Positions 1-10,613 of a stretch of 64,000 nt of DNA are shown here, piece by piece. The position numbers and the translations under genes are program-made. The stretch lies in NCBI GenBank assembly GCA_947646735.1, contig CANTFK010000716.1:1-64000 (forward strand), in the 5' to 3' direction. Positions within the stretch are counted from its first letter, which is position 1; each line of letters begins with the position of its first letter. This DNA is from Peronospora farinosa. Its lineage: Eukaryota > Oomycota > Peronosporomycetes > Peronosporales > Peronosporaceae. The notes under the pieces were generated by a model. That model worked only from the letters and a program-made list of their open reading frames with translations. It had not been told where the DNA came from and searched no databases.

Positions 1-12
1 AACGGGGGATGG

Positions 13-599
13 TGTAACAGGGCATCGAGTTACACGTAAAAATTAAGTAATATACTTAATGTTTGGTCTAAAAGTATCCATGATTACTTTTGACCAGTCA
101 CTTGGGTGCGACACACAAATGTGATCCACCCTCGTGAATGTGATATCCATTGATGGATTCACATTAGAAGGGATGACGCTAGTTGAAGCTAGGCATCGCG
201 ACGTCTCAGAAAGACGTCAGTTGCGATCTTAAATCTAGATTTAAGTTCATGCGACAGGATACGCTTCTAAGAGTCGCGTATCCGATCTATATACATATAT
301 AGCCAATCAGTAGTTAAGTAGATATTTAATTATAATTCATTAAATATAGCTCAGTCTTGAATTTACTCAAACAAACGCACCACGCACGAGAAGTTGCAAA
401 GCTTCTGCGTGACGTCGGTGCCTTCTTGTTAAGAAGTTCGTTGCACTCTCGCTTAAGCGAGAGGCACGACTGCTTAAGCAGTCGACCAACCTCCCAACCA
501 CCCTCGCACGCGAAGGTAAGACGGTCTAACCGCTTCCTCGCTTGTGCTGAAGGTGTGTGCTAGTAGCACGAGGCAACTTCGTATAAGTGCCCGTCTACA
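13..599 (+). repeat. 3' LTR of a family-1 Ty3/gypsy element (body left of window)
   Basis: It starts TGTAACAGGG and ends GTCTACA, matching the two LTRs of element 1 at 16862-17465 and 24394-24999. Bases 1-12 are the same purine-rich stretch that precedes the 3' LTR of element 1, so this is a 3' LTR and its element continues to the left. It is more diverged than the other copies. Two 18-bp perfect palindromes lie near its 3' end (446-463 and 467-484). The short reading frames inside it recur in the other LTRs and are not genes. Confidence 0.88.
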
Positions 600-961
600 C
601 ATTTCTTTACATCCTTTGCCTCACCGAGCTTTAGCTTTCAATGTGTGAGGAGTGAGTGACCAGATGGATGAGAGGAGGGTCCATGATTATGTTGTGGATA
701 TTTTTATCTTCAGAGTCCATTTCCCAAACTTTTTTGAGAAATTTCCACTGAGTAAGAAAGGACATTCATTAAGCTGGTTGTTCTACCCGCTCGCAATTAA
801 TGACAATGTCTAAAATCTCAATAATATATTAAATTTAAATCCAAATGCATACCCACAATACTATTGGCACAAAATAAATGACCGATCCACTGAAAAATAT
901 TACGGTTTATCGTGACACGCGGCACTTTCGAGATCAATCCTCGACCTCATAAATCATCATC
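600..961 (+). promoter_or_regulatory. Upstream region of the OST48 gene, abutting an LTR
   Basis: This 362-bp AT-rich stretch lies between the LTR end and the OST48 start codon and must hold the native promoter unless the LTR supplies one. No clear TATA box or initiator stands out. LTR insertion this close to a housekeeping gene could alter its expression, but nothing in the sequence proves that. Confidence 0.4.
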
Positions 962-2390
962 ATGGCTCTTCATCTGGTTCTGTTGACGTTGTATGTGGTG
1001 CTTACGTTGACCGTAGCACATGCTGCACGCACTGCTGTGGTGATGGGATCTCCTGAACTGCAGAAGACGCACTCCAAGTTCTTTAAGCTACTCGAAGGTG
1101 TGACAAGATTGCGCGAATTAGACGCTTTTAGACGCATTGTACTCACCCTCTCTTTCTTTGCGTTCGTGTATAGACCGAGGTCATGAGCTAAGCTTCTTTA
1201 ACAGTGGGGAGAGTGAGAAGCAGTCGCTCGAGTTGGAGATCTATGGAGAGCGTGCGTATGAGAATCTAGTGCTGTTTACACCTCAGAAGGCATTGGGATC
1301 TCTACGCAAGTCGGACTTGTTGCATTTTGTAGAAGAAGGAGGAAACGTGCTGCTGTCTGCTAGCAAGAAGATTACTAAGGTCCAGCGTGACTTTGCACTC
1401 GAGTGCGGCGTCGAGTTTGAAAAGAAAGGCAACGTGGTGTTGGATCACGTCAATCCCATTGCAGATGATGACGACATTTACAATTCGGTGATTGCTGCCG
1501 AGGACTTTGTGGCCTCGGAACGCGTAGTTGGATCACTGGCCTTAACGCCCAAGCCTGTCGCCTTTTCTGGCGTGGGCATGTCACTCGAGCCCAACAATGT
1601 CCTGGCTTTTCACGCGCTCATGGCGCCTGCCAGCGCGTACTCGGCCAATCCGGTCAAGCCCATCACGAACAAGGTTGTATCTCGTGATCTGCTTTTCGGC
1701 AACCAGATTGGTCTTGTGACTGCGGTGCAGGGCCGCAACAACGCCCGCCTCATCTTTTCTGGCTCGCTTGACCTCTTTAGCGACAAGTACTTGGACAACA
1801 AGAAGTTTGCCAACGCCGAGTTTGTCGACGCTGTGACCAAGTGGGGATTTCAGGAGAGCGGTGTGCTCCGCATGACCAATGTGAAGCATCACCGTGAAGA
1901 CGGATCGCAACCGGCTAAGATGCTGAGCGACGCGAATCGTGGCGACCAGCCGATTACGCTGTACCCGGACGCCGAGGTGGCGCGCGACTCGCTTGTGTAC
2001 CGTGTGAAGGACAATCTTACATACTCGTTGGACCTGCACGAGCTCAAGGATGGAAAATGGTTGCCATACGAGGCTGACGACGTGCAACTGGAGTTCGTCA
2101 TGCTAGACCCTCACGTGCGTACGACGTTGACGCACGACAATAAGGGGCACTTTTCCGTGACTTTCGAGGCGCCTGACGTGTATGGCATCTTCCTTTTTCG
2201 TGTGATGTACCGCCGTCTGGGACTGTCGACGATCTACACGACGACGCAGGTTTCGCTGCGCCCATATAAGCATGACGAATACGAGCGCTTCATCCCAGCC
2301 GCCTACCCGTACTACGCCTCAGCCTTCTCGATGATGGTCGGTGTGTTCCTGTTCAGCGTGTACTTTCTGTTTTACGATGGCAAACAGTAA
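962..2390 (+). CDS. OST48: Oligosaccharyltransferase 48-kDa subunit (OST48/WBP1)
   Basis: This is a subunit of the ER oligosaccharyltransferase complex, which transfers the dolichol-linked glycan to Asn-X-Ser/Thr sites. Exon 1 is 962-1097, a 76-bp GT-AG intron spans 1098-1173, and exon 2 is 1174-2390, giving 450 residues. Splicing restores the conserved stretch DRGHELSFF. Visible features are a signal peptide at residues 1-21, the family motif RNNARLIFSGSLDLFSD, a conserved LDPHVRT stretch, the motif ERFIPAAYPYYASAFSMM, and one C-terminal membrane span with a short cytosolic tail. The length matches the family (about 430-460). The ATG at 962 is the only start that gives a signal peptide. It converges with the gene at 2688-4676. 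It looks intact. Confidence 0.95.
1098..1173 (+). other. OST48 intron
   Basis: The donor is GTGTGA and the acceptor is GTGTATAG, with a pyrimidine-rich stretch (CCCTCTCTTTCTTTG) before the acceptor. Removing 76 bp joins the phase-1 exon end (CTC GAA G) to AC CGA GGT and restores the family alignment. Without splicing the first frame stops at 1184-1186. Short introns of this size are typical of oomycetes. Confidence 0.9.
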
Positions 2391-2687
2391 GAAACCGGAT
2401 GCGCCTTAAAATCCTTTAGTTGAAGGCAAGCGGTTTGTGCCTGTAAAACCTATCAGCTAAAAGGCAAGTGATATTTTCCTTAGTGCTGTGCATCATCGTT
2501 CTAGACTCATGAGCCTTCTACACGAGATAGTTACATTAAGGTTTGTTTATCGTCATATCATCAAGAATCTCCTGTCATTGGCAATGACTGGACACATTAA
2601 GGAGGTCAAACTTAGTATCTACATGCAACCGGCAAAGGGAGAGAAAGAGATTTATAACTTGGTCTGCCTGCAGGCCTAACTTGGACC
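2391..2687. other. Convergent intergenic region
   Basis: This 297-bp gap separates the stop codons of OST48 and the minus-strand triple-domain gene, so it should hold both 3' ends. AT-rich stretches are present but no canonical AATAAA is obvious. I see no gene in it. Confidence 0.6.
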
Positions 2688-4676
2688 CTAAGCCAGTTGT
2701 TCCTTAAGCAGCGCCGGTACTACAAGCGCGGGACCGTGGGGCACATTAACGTATCGCTTTCGCTCTTCTTGGGCTGGAGTGTGTATCTTTGCTGTCTTCT
2801 GAAACTTCATGGGACTTCTTTCGCAAGCGTACGAGGCTACCACACAATGTGAATCGGACTCCAACCCAGCGGTGTCAGAGTCTATACCAATCGTGGTAGT
2901 CACTTGTTGAGAAAGAGGGCCACGAGATTGACGTGGGCGCTTGGAGCCCGAGACGCTGTCCCTCTTAGCTGTACTCGAGTACATGTACACACGCTGTAGG
3001 CCACGCAGAACCACTTCCGCCTCATCTTGCTCCTTAGGGGACACTTCGTCATTACGCACGTAAGCGGAACTTCCTAACTTTTTCGGGATGCGTATCTCGG
3101 CAATACACTCACTTGCGAGCTTCTTGGAAATGCGCATGGGATTACAGCACAGTCGCGATGACAGAAAAGCACGAAGCGTAGTACCTTCAGCGATCTTTAG
3201 CACCCCCTTGAAAAAGAAATCAATAAGCGCCGCCGCGTACACCTCTTCATCTTGAGACCACGGTCCACTGCGCCGGAAGGAGCGCGCAGGACTGTCACTT
3301 CGCGTACTAGCCACACTAGCAGTCCCCGTGCTAGACACACTAGCCGTGCTGATCTTGCGCTCACACTTAATGGGCAGTGCTACTGGAGGAGAAGCATTCT
3401 TGTGGGCTTCCTCATGGGCTAGACGCAGCTCAGTAATGCGACTTTCCACTTCGAAAATCTCTTCAGAAACATCATCGTTGTCCGAGCTATCGCGTGAGGC
3501 ACCTCCTGCTACCTTGCGCAAATATCGGATATGACCGACATTATCGGGGAACTTGCGCTCACCCATGCGCCGCGGCGCTAATTTCATGGACAACTGCATC
3601 GGTGTACAGCCCAACTGCTGACACAGGTAACGCACGAGCTTTGTACCCTCGGGTAGGTCCAGCGACCCATCCATAAAGAACTCGAACATGGTAGTGACAA
3701 ACTCTTCTTCTTCAGGAGACTCAAAGCCCGTACGGATGATCCTAGGCTTGCAGCGTTTGGACTTGAACGCTGACTTTTTCATGCTAGCATGATGCATGAT
3801 TTTTTTAAGACGACGGATAGCACTGTCGTCTTTATTTTCTTGATGCAGCTCGAACAGTCTGCGCTGTAAATGACCATGGCCGTCGCCGTCGTCGTCGTTG
3901 TGAACGCTGTTCCATGGTCCAGAGTTGAGGCTAGCCCGACGAAGCTCTTCTAGCACGTTCGCGATTTCGTGTCGTTGCTTATCACTTGGAGGAGGATCAG
4001 CAGCAACAAATACTGAGGCACCAACTTTCCTCGGAAGTTTCTGACCTGCTAACAATCCTGTTCCTAGCTTCATCGAGACACGACGTCGATTGCAGTGGAG
4101 CTTCTCAGCGACATACTTGCGAAGAGTTATACCCTCTGGCAAGTCCAAAAGCCCTTCCAAGAAGTACGCGACAAGTCTGGCGGCGTACTTTTCCTCGGCG
4201 CGAGACCACACTCCACTGCGCAGTTGTTCGGACTTTTCGTCAGCAAGTGATGACGAAAGCTTTGGGTGGTGATGCTCGATGACGGCATCTGCTTGGACCA
4301 GTAGATCCAGCTTTGACATGGTGTCCGTAAGGACCAGTTGCTGCATGCCTTGTCCCTTTTTAATTTTCGTTCCATCTTCACGGCCAGCTGCCGCTCGGAT
4401 GTCATCGTCTGAGCAAGCGATGCTCCGCTTAATAGCATTGCCCCCTTCCTCTTGTTCACGCGTAGGAAAAGGGTTTTTGGCGTCACTTTTGCCACGAATG
4501 CCGTGCTGAGCATCCTCAGGGGGCTCGTCACACGGCTGTTGAAAGTCCTGGAGGATTGCCACGGCACACTGGAGCTCATCAGCACTCCAATTGCGGTTGG
4601 ACTCGCGCGGAGGTGGACCCCCCAACGCGCGCGACTCTTCCTCGAGTGCAGGGCTGAGTATCATGGAGAGATCCAT
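2688..4676 (-). CDS. Hypothetical protein with three copies of a ~75-residue domain
   Basis: This intact 662-residue frame has no recognised function. Three related repeats begin near residues 153, 313 and 466. Each starts with R-(S/T)-G followed by W/F-(S), acidic residues and an amphipathic helix, then L-(D/K)-(L/I)-x-EGT/I-x-L, a second helix ending in C-x(2-3)-(M/R)-x-(I/V/L)-S-x-KL, and a closing (K/R)-(L/F)-P-x-x-(L/V)-G. The W-S-x-x-E opening recalls Myb/SANT domains but the rest does not fit. I recall similar repeats in other stramenopile predicted proteins but cannot confirm it. The linkers are acidic, Ser-rich and basic in places, which suits a nuclear protein. There is no signal peptide or membrane span. 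ATG at 4676 is the first in frame. Confidence 0.8.
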   Translation of the reverse strand: MDLSMILSPALEEESRALGGPPPRESNRNWSADELQCAVAILQDFQQPCDEPPEDAQHGIRGKSDAKNPFPTREQEEGGNAIKRSIACSDDDIRAAAGREDGTKIKKGQGMQQLVLTDTMSKLDLLVQADAVIEHHHPKLSSSLADEKSEQLRSGVWSRAEEKYAARLVAYFLEGLLDLPEGITLRKYVAEKLHCNRRRVSMKLGTGLLAGQKLPRKVGASVFVAADPPPSDKQRHEIANVLEELRRASLNSGPWNSVHNDDDGDGHGHLQRRLFELHQENKDDSAIRRLKKIMHHASMKKSAFKSKRCKPRIIRTGFESPEEEEFVTTMFEFFMDGSLDLPEGTKLVRYLCQQLGCTPMQLSMKLAPRRMGERKFPDNVGHIRYLRKVAGGASRDSSDNDDVSEEIFEVESRITELRLAHEEAHKNASPPVALPIKCERKISTASVSSTGTASVASTRSDSPARSFRRSGPWSQDEEVYAAALIDFFFKGVLKIAEGTTLRAFLSSRLCCNPMRISKKLASECIAEIRIPKKLGSSAYVRNDEVSPKEQDEAEVVLRGLQRVYMYSSTAKRDSVSGSKRPRQSRGPLSQQVTTTIGIDSDTAGLESDSHCVVASYACERSPMKFQKTAKIHTPAQEERKRYVNVPHGPALVVPALLKEQLA

Positions 4677-7204
4677 AGATGTCGTGTCCTGCTTGGCGTC
4701 CCCTGTATGTGTCTGTTTCTGGCCTATTCTCCTCTTTTTCAGCTATGTTTGTGCTGCTGGTAGAACTGGAACTGAAGGCCAGAGCAAAAACGCGGAACAA
4801 CCTGTGTGGCGACACGACAAATACTCTAAAAGAGCAGGTATAGTTGTTCGTCTGTGTGTCGCGTCACGATTTATATAGAATTTTGTATTATGTTGCACTC
4901 AGGTGCAACTACGTGCACACATTCCAAGATTTTCGAGACACCGCCATCTTATAAGTTATTTTGACTAAGCTAACGTGAGAAAAAGATTTTAGGGCAGATA
5001 TAGTCAACGATCAGCTGTGTATGTTCACAATGAGCGTGATAGAGACTCTGGAGCTTCAGGAAAACACAGCAAAGGAGGTCGGTAACATCGCGGTTAGGGT
5101 CCGGAAGACATGTTTATTCGGTACACATTTAGCTGCAGAGCAAGTATTCAGCAACGCCAGGAAGTATAACTTCACATTATGTACCTGAATATCGCTACGT
5201 ATTGCAGGCTGAAATGCTGACATTTGCAATCTTTATCGAAAAAGTGTTAAGCTACAGCTTAGTCGAGGACCCGTCAAACTCGAGATCGATGACTTGTGTA
5301 AAGGCATCCAGAGCTTACGATAATGAGCGTCGCACTCTGCCCAGACATCACTGTCCAATGGACACGATGCCATGGCTGAAATTCTTAGGCCGATCCTCTG
5401 CTTAGCGTCGTTACAGTCCTGATTTTGCGACAGAAACTTTATCACATATCGTCGAAACTGTTCTTTGCAACTGCTTGGTCAGCTCGGCTCCGTGCCTATT
5501 GCTACGCATTTGAAACGAAGCCAAAATTGGAATTTACCGCACCAATTAAACGTCGGTCCTGGCATTGATACTTCGTGAAATATCCTTGCTGACGAATACA
5601 GTGTCAACTAGCATGGCATACCAAGGTAAGCTGACGTCAAGACAACATGCAAAGATAGAAGCAGATCCTTAAAGACCGGCATGCTTGCACTGCAACTGGA
5701 TTTTTCTGCTCAAAGTGGAAGTGAGGCCAACTTAAAATTGCAAGTGTCGCTATGACAGTGTATAATGCATGCAGATGGATCGCAGGCTCCGTTGGTACCA
5801 AATTTATATGAGAAAAACCAATTGTTGACACGTTAGTTTATAATCACAAATACACCTCGTTTATAAGGTACATACGTGTGCTAACGTTTCCTCTCAAATC
5901 GCAATCCTCCTCCTAATTCAAACAAAATGAAAAAATGATGGATTCAAGACGCCGATGCTGTGTTCGATACCTTGTTACCAAGGTCTCGGACACAGTATCG
6001 AGGGCCGTCCTTTCAAACTCGTAAAAATGTGAGCCCTTGAGGCACAAGTGTTCACTTTACGAGCAACGTGTATCGAATCACAGCGGCGAATTGCTTACCA
6101 GCAACAGTAAAAGCATAGATTGACTTTCGGTTGAATCTCAATTATCGTGCCCTTTCATAAGCATATACGACATCAAAAATACATACGCGTCCACCTCTTG
6201 CGGGACGTTGATGCTAACGTGGCCGCGGTTCGTTCTGTTCGTGGCCCAGTGCCTCGTTCTGTTCGTGGCCCAATGCCTCGTCCACCAAACGACCTCATTT
6301 TATCTCACCTCGCGTCCTAAGCTATCGCTTCTACGACACTACGGCTGCAACCGCACAAACAATGCGCTCCATATAATCGACCGTCAGCTACGCAACATCT
6401 GGCGCACGCAACGCCGGGTCATTCTCGACGCGGATAAAAAATTCCAGCACAATTTGGCCAAACGAATGGCAAAATCGCCGCATCAAAGGGCTAAATTTAC
6501 GTAGCGTCGAGGATCATGAGCCATAGTTCGACTTTTACGGGATCAATGTGCTATAACTCTTCTCTTTACCATCACGATGACATGAGGTCATGACAAACTC
6601 ATCAATTCCAAAAAGTCGCGTCTCCAGACAGACAAAAAAGCAGCAGCGTCTCGTTTTGTCCTTCACGCTCGGCCGACGCTCCCAGTTCGTGGGCCACGTC
6701 ATGGACGATTATCAACCGAACGAGGCGATCCTGCTAGTGGTATAAACGAACTATTGTCAATGTTACTCGGAGCGTCCGCATTAATTTAATCAACCTCCTT
6801 ACCTAACAAGCTCACAAACCACCCATGTCCTCGACAGAATATCAGGATGTAGCAGACGAGGTGTCTGACGCTGAATTGGCCCAACGTTTTTGTTAGCTTT
6901 GGCGTCGATATAGACGAAAGTGATCGCTTTTTAAGTGAGTAATTTGCGCACTCAATCTTAGAAAACAGTTTGAACGACCACACCGATTTGGTAACGGTTA
7001 AACACTGCTTTTTATGTATTATCGCATCCGATGCAACGCGCCAGCGCGGACGCCGATCAAGGCCATGGGCAGCGACGTTACCACGGCGTACTGCAACGCG
7101 TGTATACGCGGCAAGTGGCTGCTTTCACGAAGGCAGCGCCTTCGTGATCGACATATTAGAAAAAACTTATCGGACCAGGTAACACTGCGGGGTGTCGTCG
7201 CTTT
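4677..7204. other. Gene-poor intergenic DNA
   Basis: The first 300 bp should hold the promoter of the minus-strand gene ending at 2688. Beyond that I find no reading frame with recognisable features. A 98-codon frame at 6208-6504 has internal tandem repeats and no supporting features. A short hairpin (CGAAGGCAGCGCCTTCG) lies near 7130. Base composition is that of ordinary AT-leaning spacer. Confidence 0.5.
6232..6279. repeat. 24-bp tandem duplication
   Basis: Two adjacent 24-bp copies starting GTTCTGTTCGTGGCCCA differ at one base (6232-6255 and 6256-6279). It is a recent local duplication and produces the doubled VLFVAQCL peptide in the frame at 6208-6504, which is not otherwise credible as a gene. 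Confidence 0.85.
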
Positions 7205-7903
7205 CACGCAACTTAGCTTCTATTTGTTGTATCATCGGTCACGAACTCACGCATGGCATTGATAACTCTGGAAGATACTACGCTGGTGACGGTATCTTGC
7301 GGAACTGGTGGAGCAACGACACACCAAAAAAGTTTTGATGAAGCAATACAATAGTTTTGCAGTGACGAGATATGCAGATCAGGACAAGGTGCTGTGTCAG
7401 CTATGATAGAATATAATCTGTATTCACAATAAGTTTGTTCTGTAGCTGCTCAGACAATCATGCGGCAGCAATGTCATGACAGGGTAACTCAGCGGTGCAA
7501 ACACACGCACGGCTCTAAATAAGTTTCTCTTCACACCAGGCTTGTAGACTAGTCAAATCCCAACGATGTGTTGTCCACGTTTCAATATGGACTCGAAAAG
7601 CGCGAGTAGTAAGTGTATTTCAATCGATGTTGAACCCTGAGACTGATGCCGGCTTCAACATTTTCTCGCAACGTCGTTTATTGCTCGAGACCCTTGTGGA
7701 TCATTAAAAGTGGTTTCGACCATGTAGACGCCACATGTACTTTGCGTTTGGGCAATTAATCGAGTAGAGAGAAATTCTGGGTACCCTCTAGAAACACCGG
7801 AGCACTTCAGTATCGTGACCTGATCCCACCACACCACTGAATACAGCATCGGATGGCTCAGGTATCTTGTCGCACTATAGATGTGTATCTACCTCGGCAA
7901 AAT
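7205..7903 (+). pseudogene. Peptidase M13 (neprilysin-like) fragment; left arm of a large inverted repeat
   Basis: On the plus strand 7237-7254 encodes G-H-E-L-T-H, the HExxH zinc site of M13 metallopeptidases, followed by GIDNSGRYY and RNWW, the standard M13 context. The frame breaks soon after, and no upstream M13 sequence is attached. The whole segment recurs inverted at 13338-14035 with only scattered differences. A 64-codon frame on the minus strand at 7655-7849 is a shadow that recurs identically in the other arm. M13 enzymes are membrane or secreted zinc endopeptidases; this copy is dead. Confidence 0.8.
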
Positions 7904-8290
7904 TAGTCTTCGTATCGCTTGACGAAATCGACTTGTGCATCACAAATTGATCTTTTATCCCATAAGGCAGCGAATTGTGTACTACAAATAAAGGAAGCAA
8001 CGCTACTTCCCATTTGAAATGCAAACGTAAGTACCAACGACGCATGATCACATTCGGGTTAGATGCATCATCATCTTCGTAAAATTTACCTCGGTTGCCA
8101 TACCGTCTCAGCGCTGCTTTGTTTTCGTTTCGCATCAGTTCCGTGCCCATTGATCTCTTTTAATGTCGTAGTGTAGCTAACACGTCGTTCTTGATGGAGT
8201 CTATACAATAAGTATTTCTGTATCCTTCAAGAAGCGTGTAGAACTCCGTAATAGCGAAAACGGCAACGAAATCCACTAATTAGGCGGCAA
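7875..8290 (-). pseudogene. Possible decayed RXLR-type effector
   Basis: The minus-strand frame reads a hydrophobic leader (DFVAVFAITEFYTLL), then a stop, then NKAALRRYG followed by EDDDA, the order of leader, RxLR-like and acidic dEER-like motifs seen in oomycete secreted effectors. No ATG precedes the leader; a 91-codon open stretch runs from an internal ATG at 8150 to 7875. The motif is LRR-like rather than a strict RxLR, so the assignment is weak. Its 3' end overlaps the inverted-repeat edge. It is not expressed as an intact protein. Confidence 0.3.
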
Positions 8291-10613
8291 TTTAATGACG
8301 GGAGATTTCACCGCCTTCTGTCCTCATTCACTAGGTCAGATGCTTCACCTCGTAACACTCCGAGCTGTGGTTTAAGGTACGCGTTCGATCCCAGGACAAT
8401 AAGTTGTTATCGTAAGTGTTCCAACCGCGAAAACACCGTGACAAGTAGAGTAGATGGTGTGGCCTCTGTCGTACTCAAATCAACGCTCACATTGCCAAAC
8501 AATGACAGCTTCACCGAGATCTTTTGCTAGTGCCACACTGATCAATTTAAGCGAGTCCAGTATAGCCTTGACACCGTTTAAGCTCCAGTTTCATTGTAAG
8601 AGCAATATTGCGCTTCATTAGGATTGTCTCGTGGCTGCCGTTCAGTTTTAAGGAGACCTTGTATCTCCCAAAGTTCTGCACAAGGCAATCGTTTTTTCTA
8701 CATTATTGCAGCCATTAAAAGTCAAAAGCTATCCTGATGCTTCTGCAGATCATTCTGCTTGACCTCTTCGTCAAGGGCGTCCATCAAAGCACGTTGGTCC
8801 TTAAACTACTTGGAGTCACACTGGTCTGGAAAGCATCAAAGAACAAATACCTTGTCTCCAGCACCAGAAGTCAGACCGGCAACCAGTTCGTATGGCTTCA
8901 TAAAATTTTTCATGTCGTTGGCAATTTCAATATAGCAGGACGGCGACATCCCACAGCGTCTAGTCGATGATGCTAGACGTAACCAAACCGACCCAATCTA
9001 CGGGGCCAATTTCGTCGATTTCCTTGCCAGTCAACCCCATCAATATCTTCACATCCTTGATTCGACGTAGGCACGAGAAGTCTTAGTCGTTTTTATAATA
9101 CAGACTCCTTTTATTCACATTCTTGATGAAGACATTGACACGGCAGAAGCAAGCTGGTGGTTCTGCACCCGTAAGAACAACCCCAGGTCGCAGGTCCCTC
9201 ATTTTACGTCCTTCGTTTATTGCAGTTTCTTTCTTTTACCGAATTTGTGTTCTACGTAAGCTTGCTCGCTATAATTTCTGCCTCTGCAATAGCTGCGCAA
9301 ACTAAACGTTCACGTTTGCTTCGCAATAACTTTTGCTGCGCTTTCGTACTAAATGATGCCTCCACATCGCTTGAGCGGCTGCAAATGCCACTCATATATA
9401 TCATGGTCCAAGCAATTGGCTACCATCGCAAGCAACACCAACGCATCCCCGATATAATTCGCGGCGTCATGGTTCCTTAGCAGACACACCAACATTTTTT
9501 TGTAGATTCAGGGGGTCTTGATCGCCGTTCTTATTGCCAGCTTCGCTTTCAAATAGTTCTCAAAATTGGCCCCGGACGCAGGAACGCTTAATGCATTTGG
9601 CCTCCGGTCGCAGGACGCTTGATGCGTTGCTCAGGCAAAGTTATCTTTGTCTCGCTCAACTTCTTACTGACCTGGATAGTATCCTGGGCAGCGGTAGATT
9701 GGACGCCTGAAGGGCAAAAATGACTGAAGCGGGTGAAAGCCCTTGCTTTCTAAGGCCGGAAACGTTTTTATAACTTCCATTTTTCATGCAGCAAAAGATG
9801 GATCACCATCGCTTGGTTTTATTGCCGTAGTGTTAGTGAGACCATTGCCAAATGGTTAAAAAAATAAGCTCAAATTATTGATAGAATCTGTTTGAACGGT
9901 CAATGCTTTGACTGAAATGTATATGTGAACGAGTAGGAAAATAGTTTGTATGTTGACTGTATGCACGTAGAACTTTGCAAGTCAACAAGCATTTTATCGG
10001 CCATGATGCTGTATATTCGTTTCTTGGGTACGACAGCTCCTTATGAAGAAATAAGCCCTAATTCTGTTAGTGAAACGTTTTTAATCAATAAACACAGTAT
10101 GAAGCAAGAGTCATAGGCGTTTTCCGCATCAGCGCCTAACGTGTATTATCATTTAATGTCATGAGTGCTAGTCTCGATTTCCTACATTACAAGCCATAAT
10201 GACAACTTGACAGCAAAGTGAACGATCGAACGAATTTCCAAAAGCCATTTAAGGATGCGAGTGAGGTGTAAAATCGCCCGATTTTTCAATATGCATCGGG
10301 ACGACAGGCTAAGAAGGGTACAATTGCATAGCAGTTTCACGAAGACTGCGTGTAGCACCCATTGCAGGATTCTCGCACAGCAGAACCATAGCTGAGATTA
10401 CCAGTCCGTAGAATATGTTCATGGTGCGTAGTCCTTGATAAATGCAGGTATGATGTGATGGTTGCAATGCCAATTGGGGAAATGAACATCAATGCTCCTC
10501 GGTCATCCGAACTCGTAAGCAGCTGCCAATCCAAACTTGGAAGCCCACAAGATTCTATCAGCTGACCTGTAGTTTTTATACTCTAGCAACAAATCGATTT
10601 GGACCTTGCTGAT
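8291..10613. other. Gene-poor DNA with decayed coding traces
   Basis: Between about 8470 and 9120 the minus strand contains several open but frame-broken stretches (for example IANDMKNFMKPYELVAG and KILMGLTGKEIDEIGP) that look like an old, mutated gene I cannot identify. The rest shows no coding signal, apart from the RXLR-like frame at 9220-9480 listed separately. Confidence 0.35.
9220..9480 (+). pseudogene. RXLR-like relic without start codon
   Basis: The frame gives a hydrophobic leader (FYVSLLAIISASAIA) followed at once by QTKRSRLLRNN, which contains a true R-x-L-R match about 10 residues after the predicted cleavage site. The only in-frame start is TTG at 9220; a stop lies at 9172-9174 with no ATG between. 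Only about 50 residues follow, with no dEER motif. It may be a truncated effector gene or chance. It is one of two such traces in this gene-sparse interval. Confidence 0.25.

Noticed and set aside
1581..2087. 168-codon minus-strand frame inside OST48
   Set aside because: It is a shadow of the strongly supported OST48 coding sequence and has no features of its own.
4090..4763. Several plus-strand frames opposite the triple-domain gene
   Set aside because: All are shadows of the intact 662-residue minus-strand frame.
7655..7849. 64-codon frame identical at 13386-13580 on the other strand
   Set aside because: Identity comes from the inverted repeat; it is antisense to the M13 relic and shows no domain.
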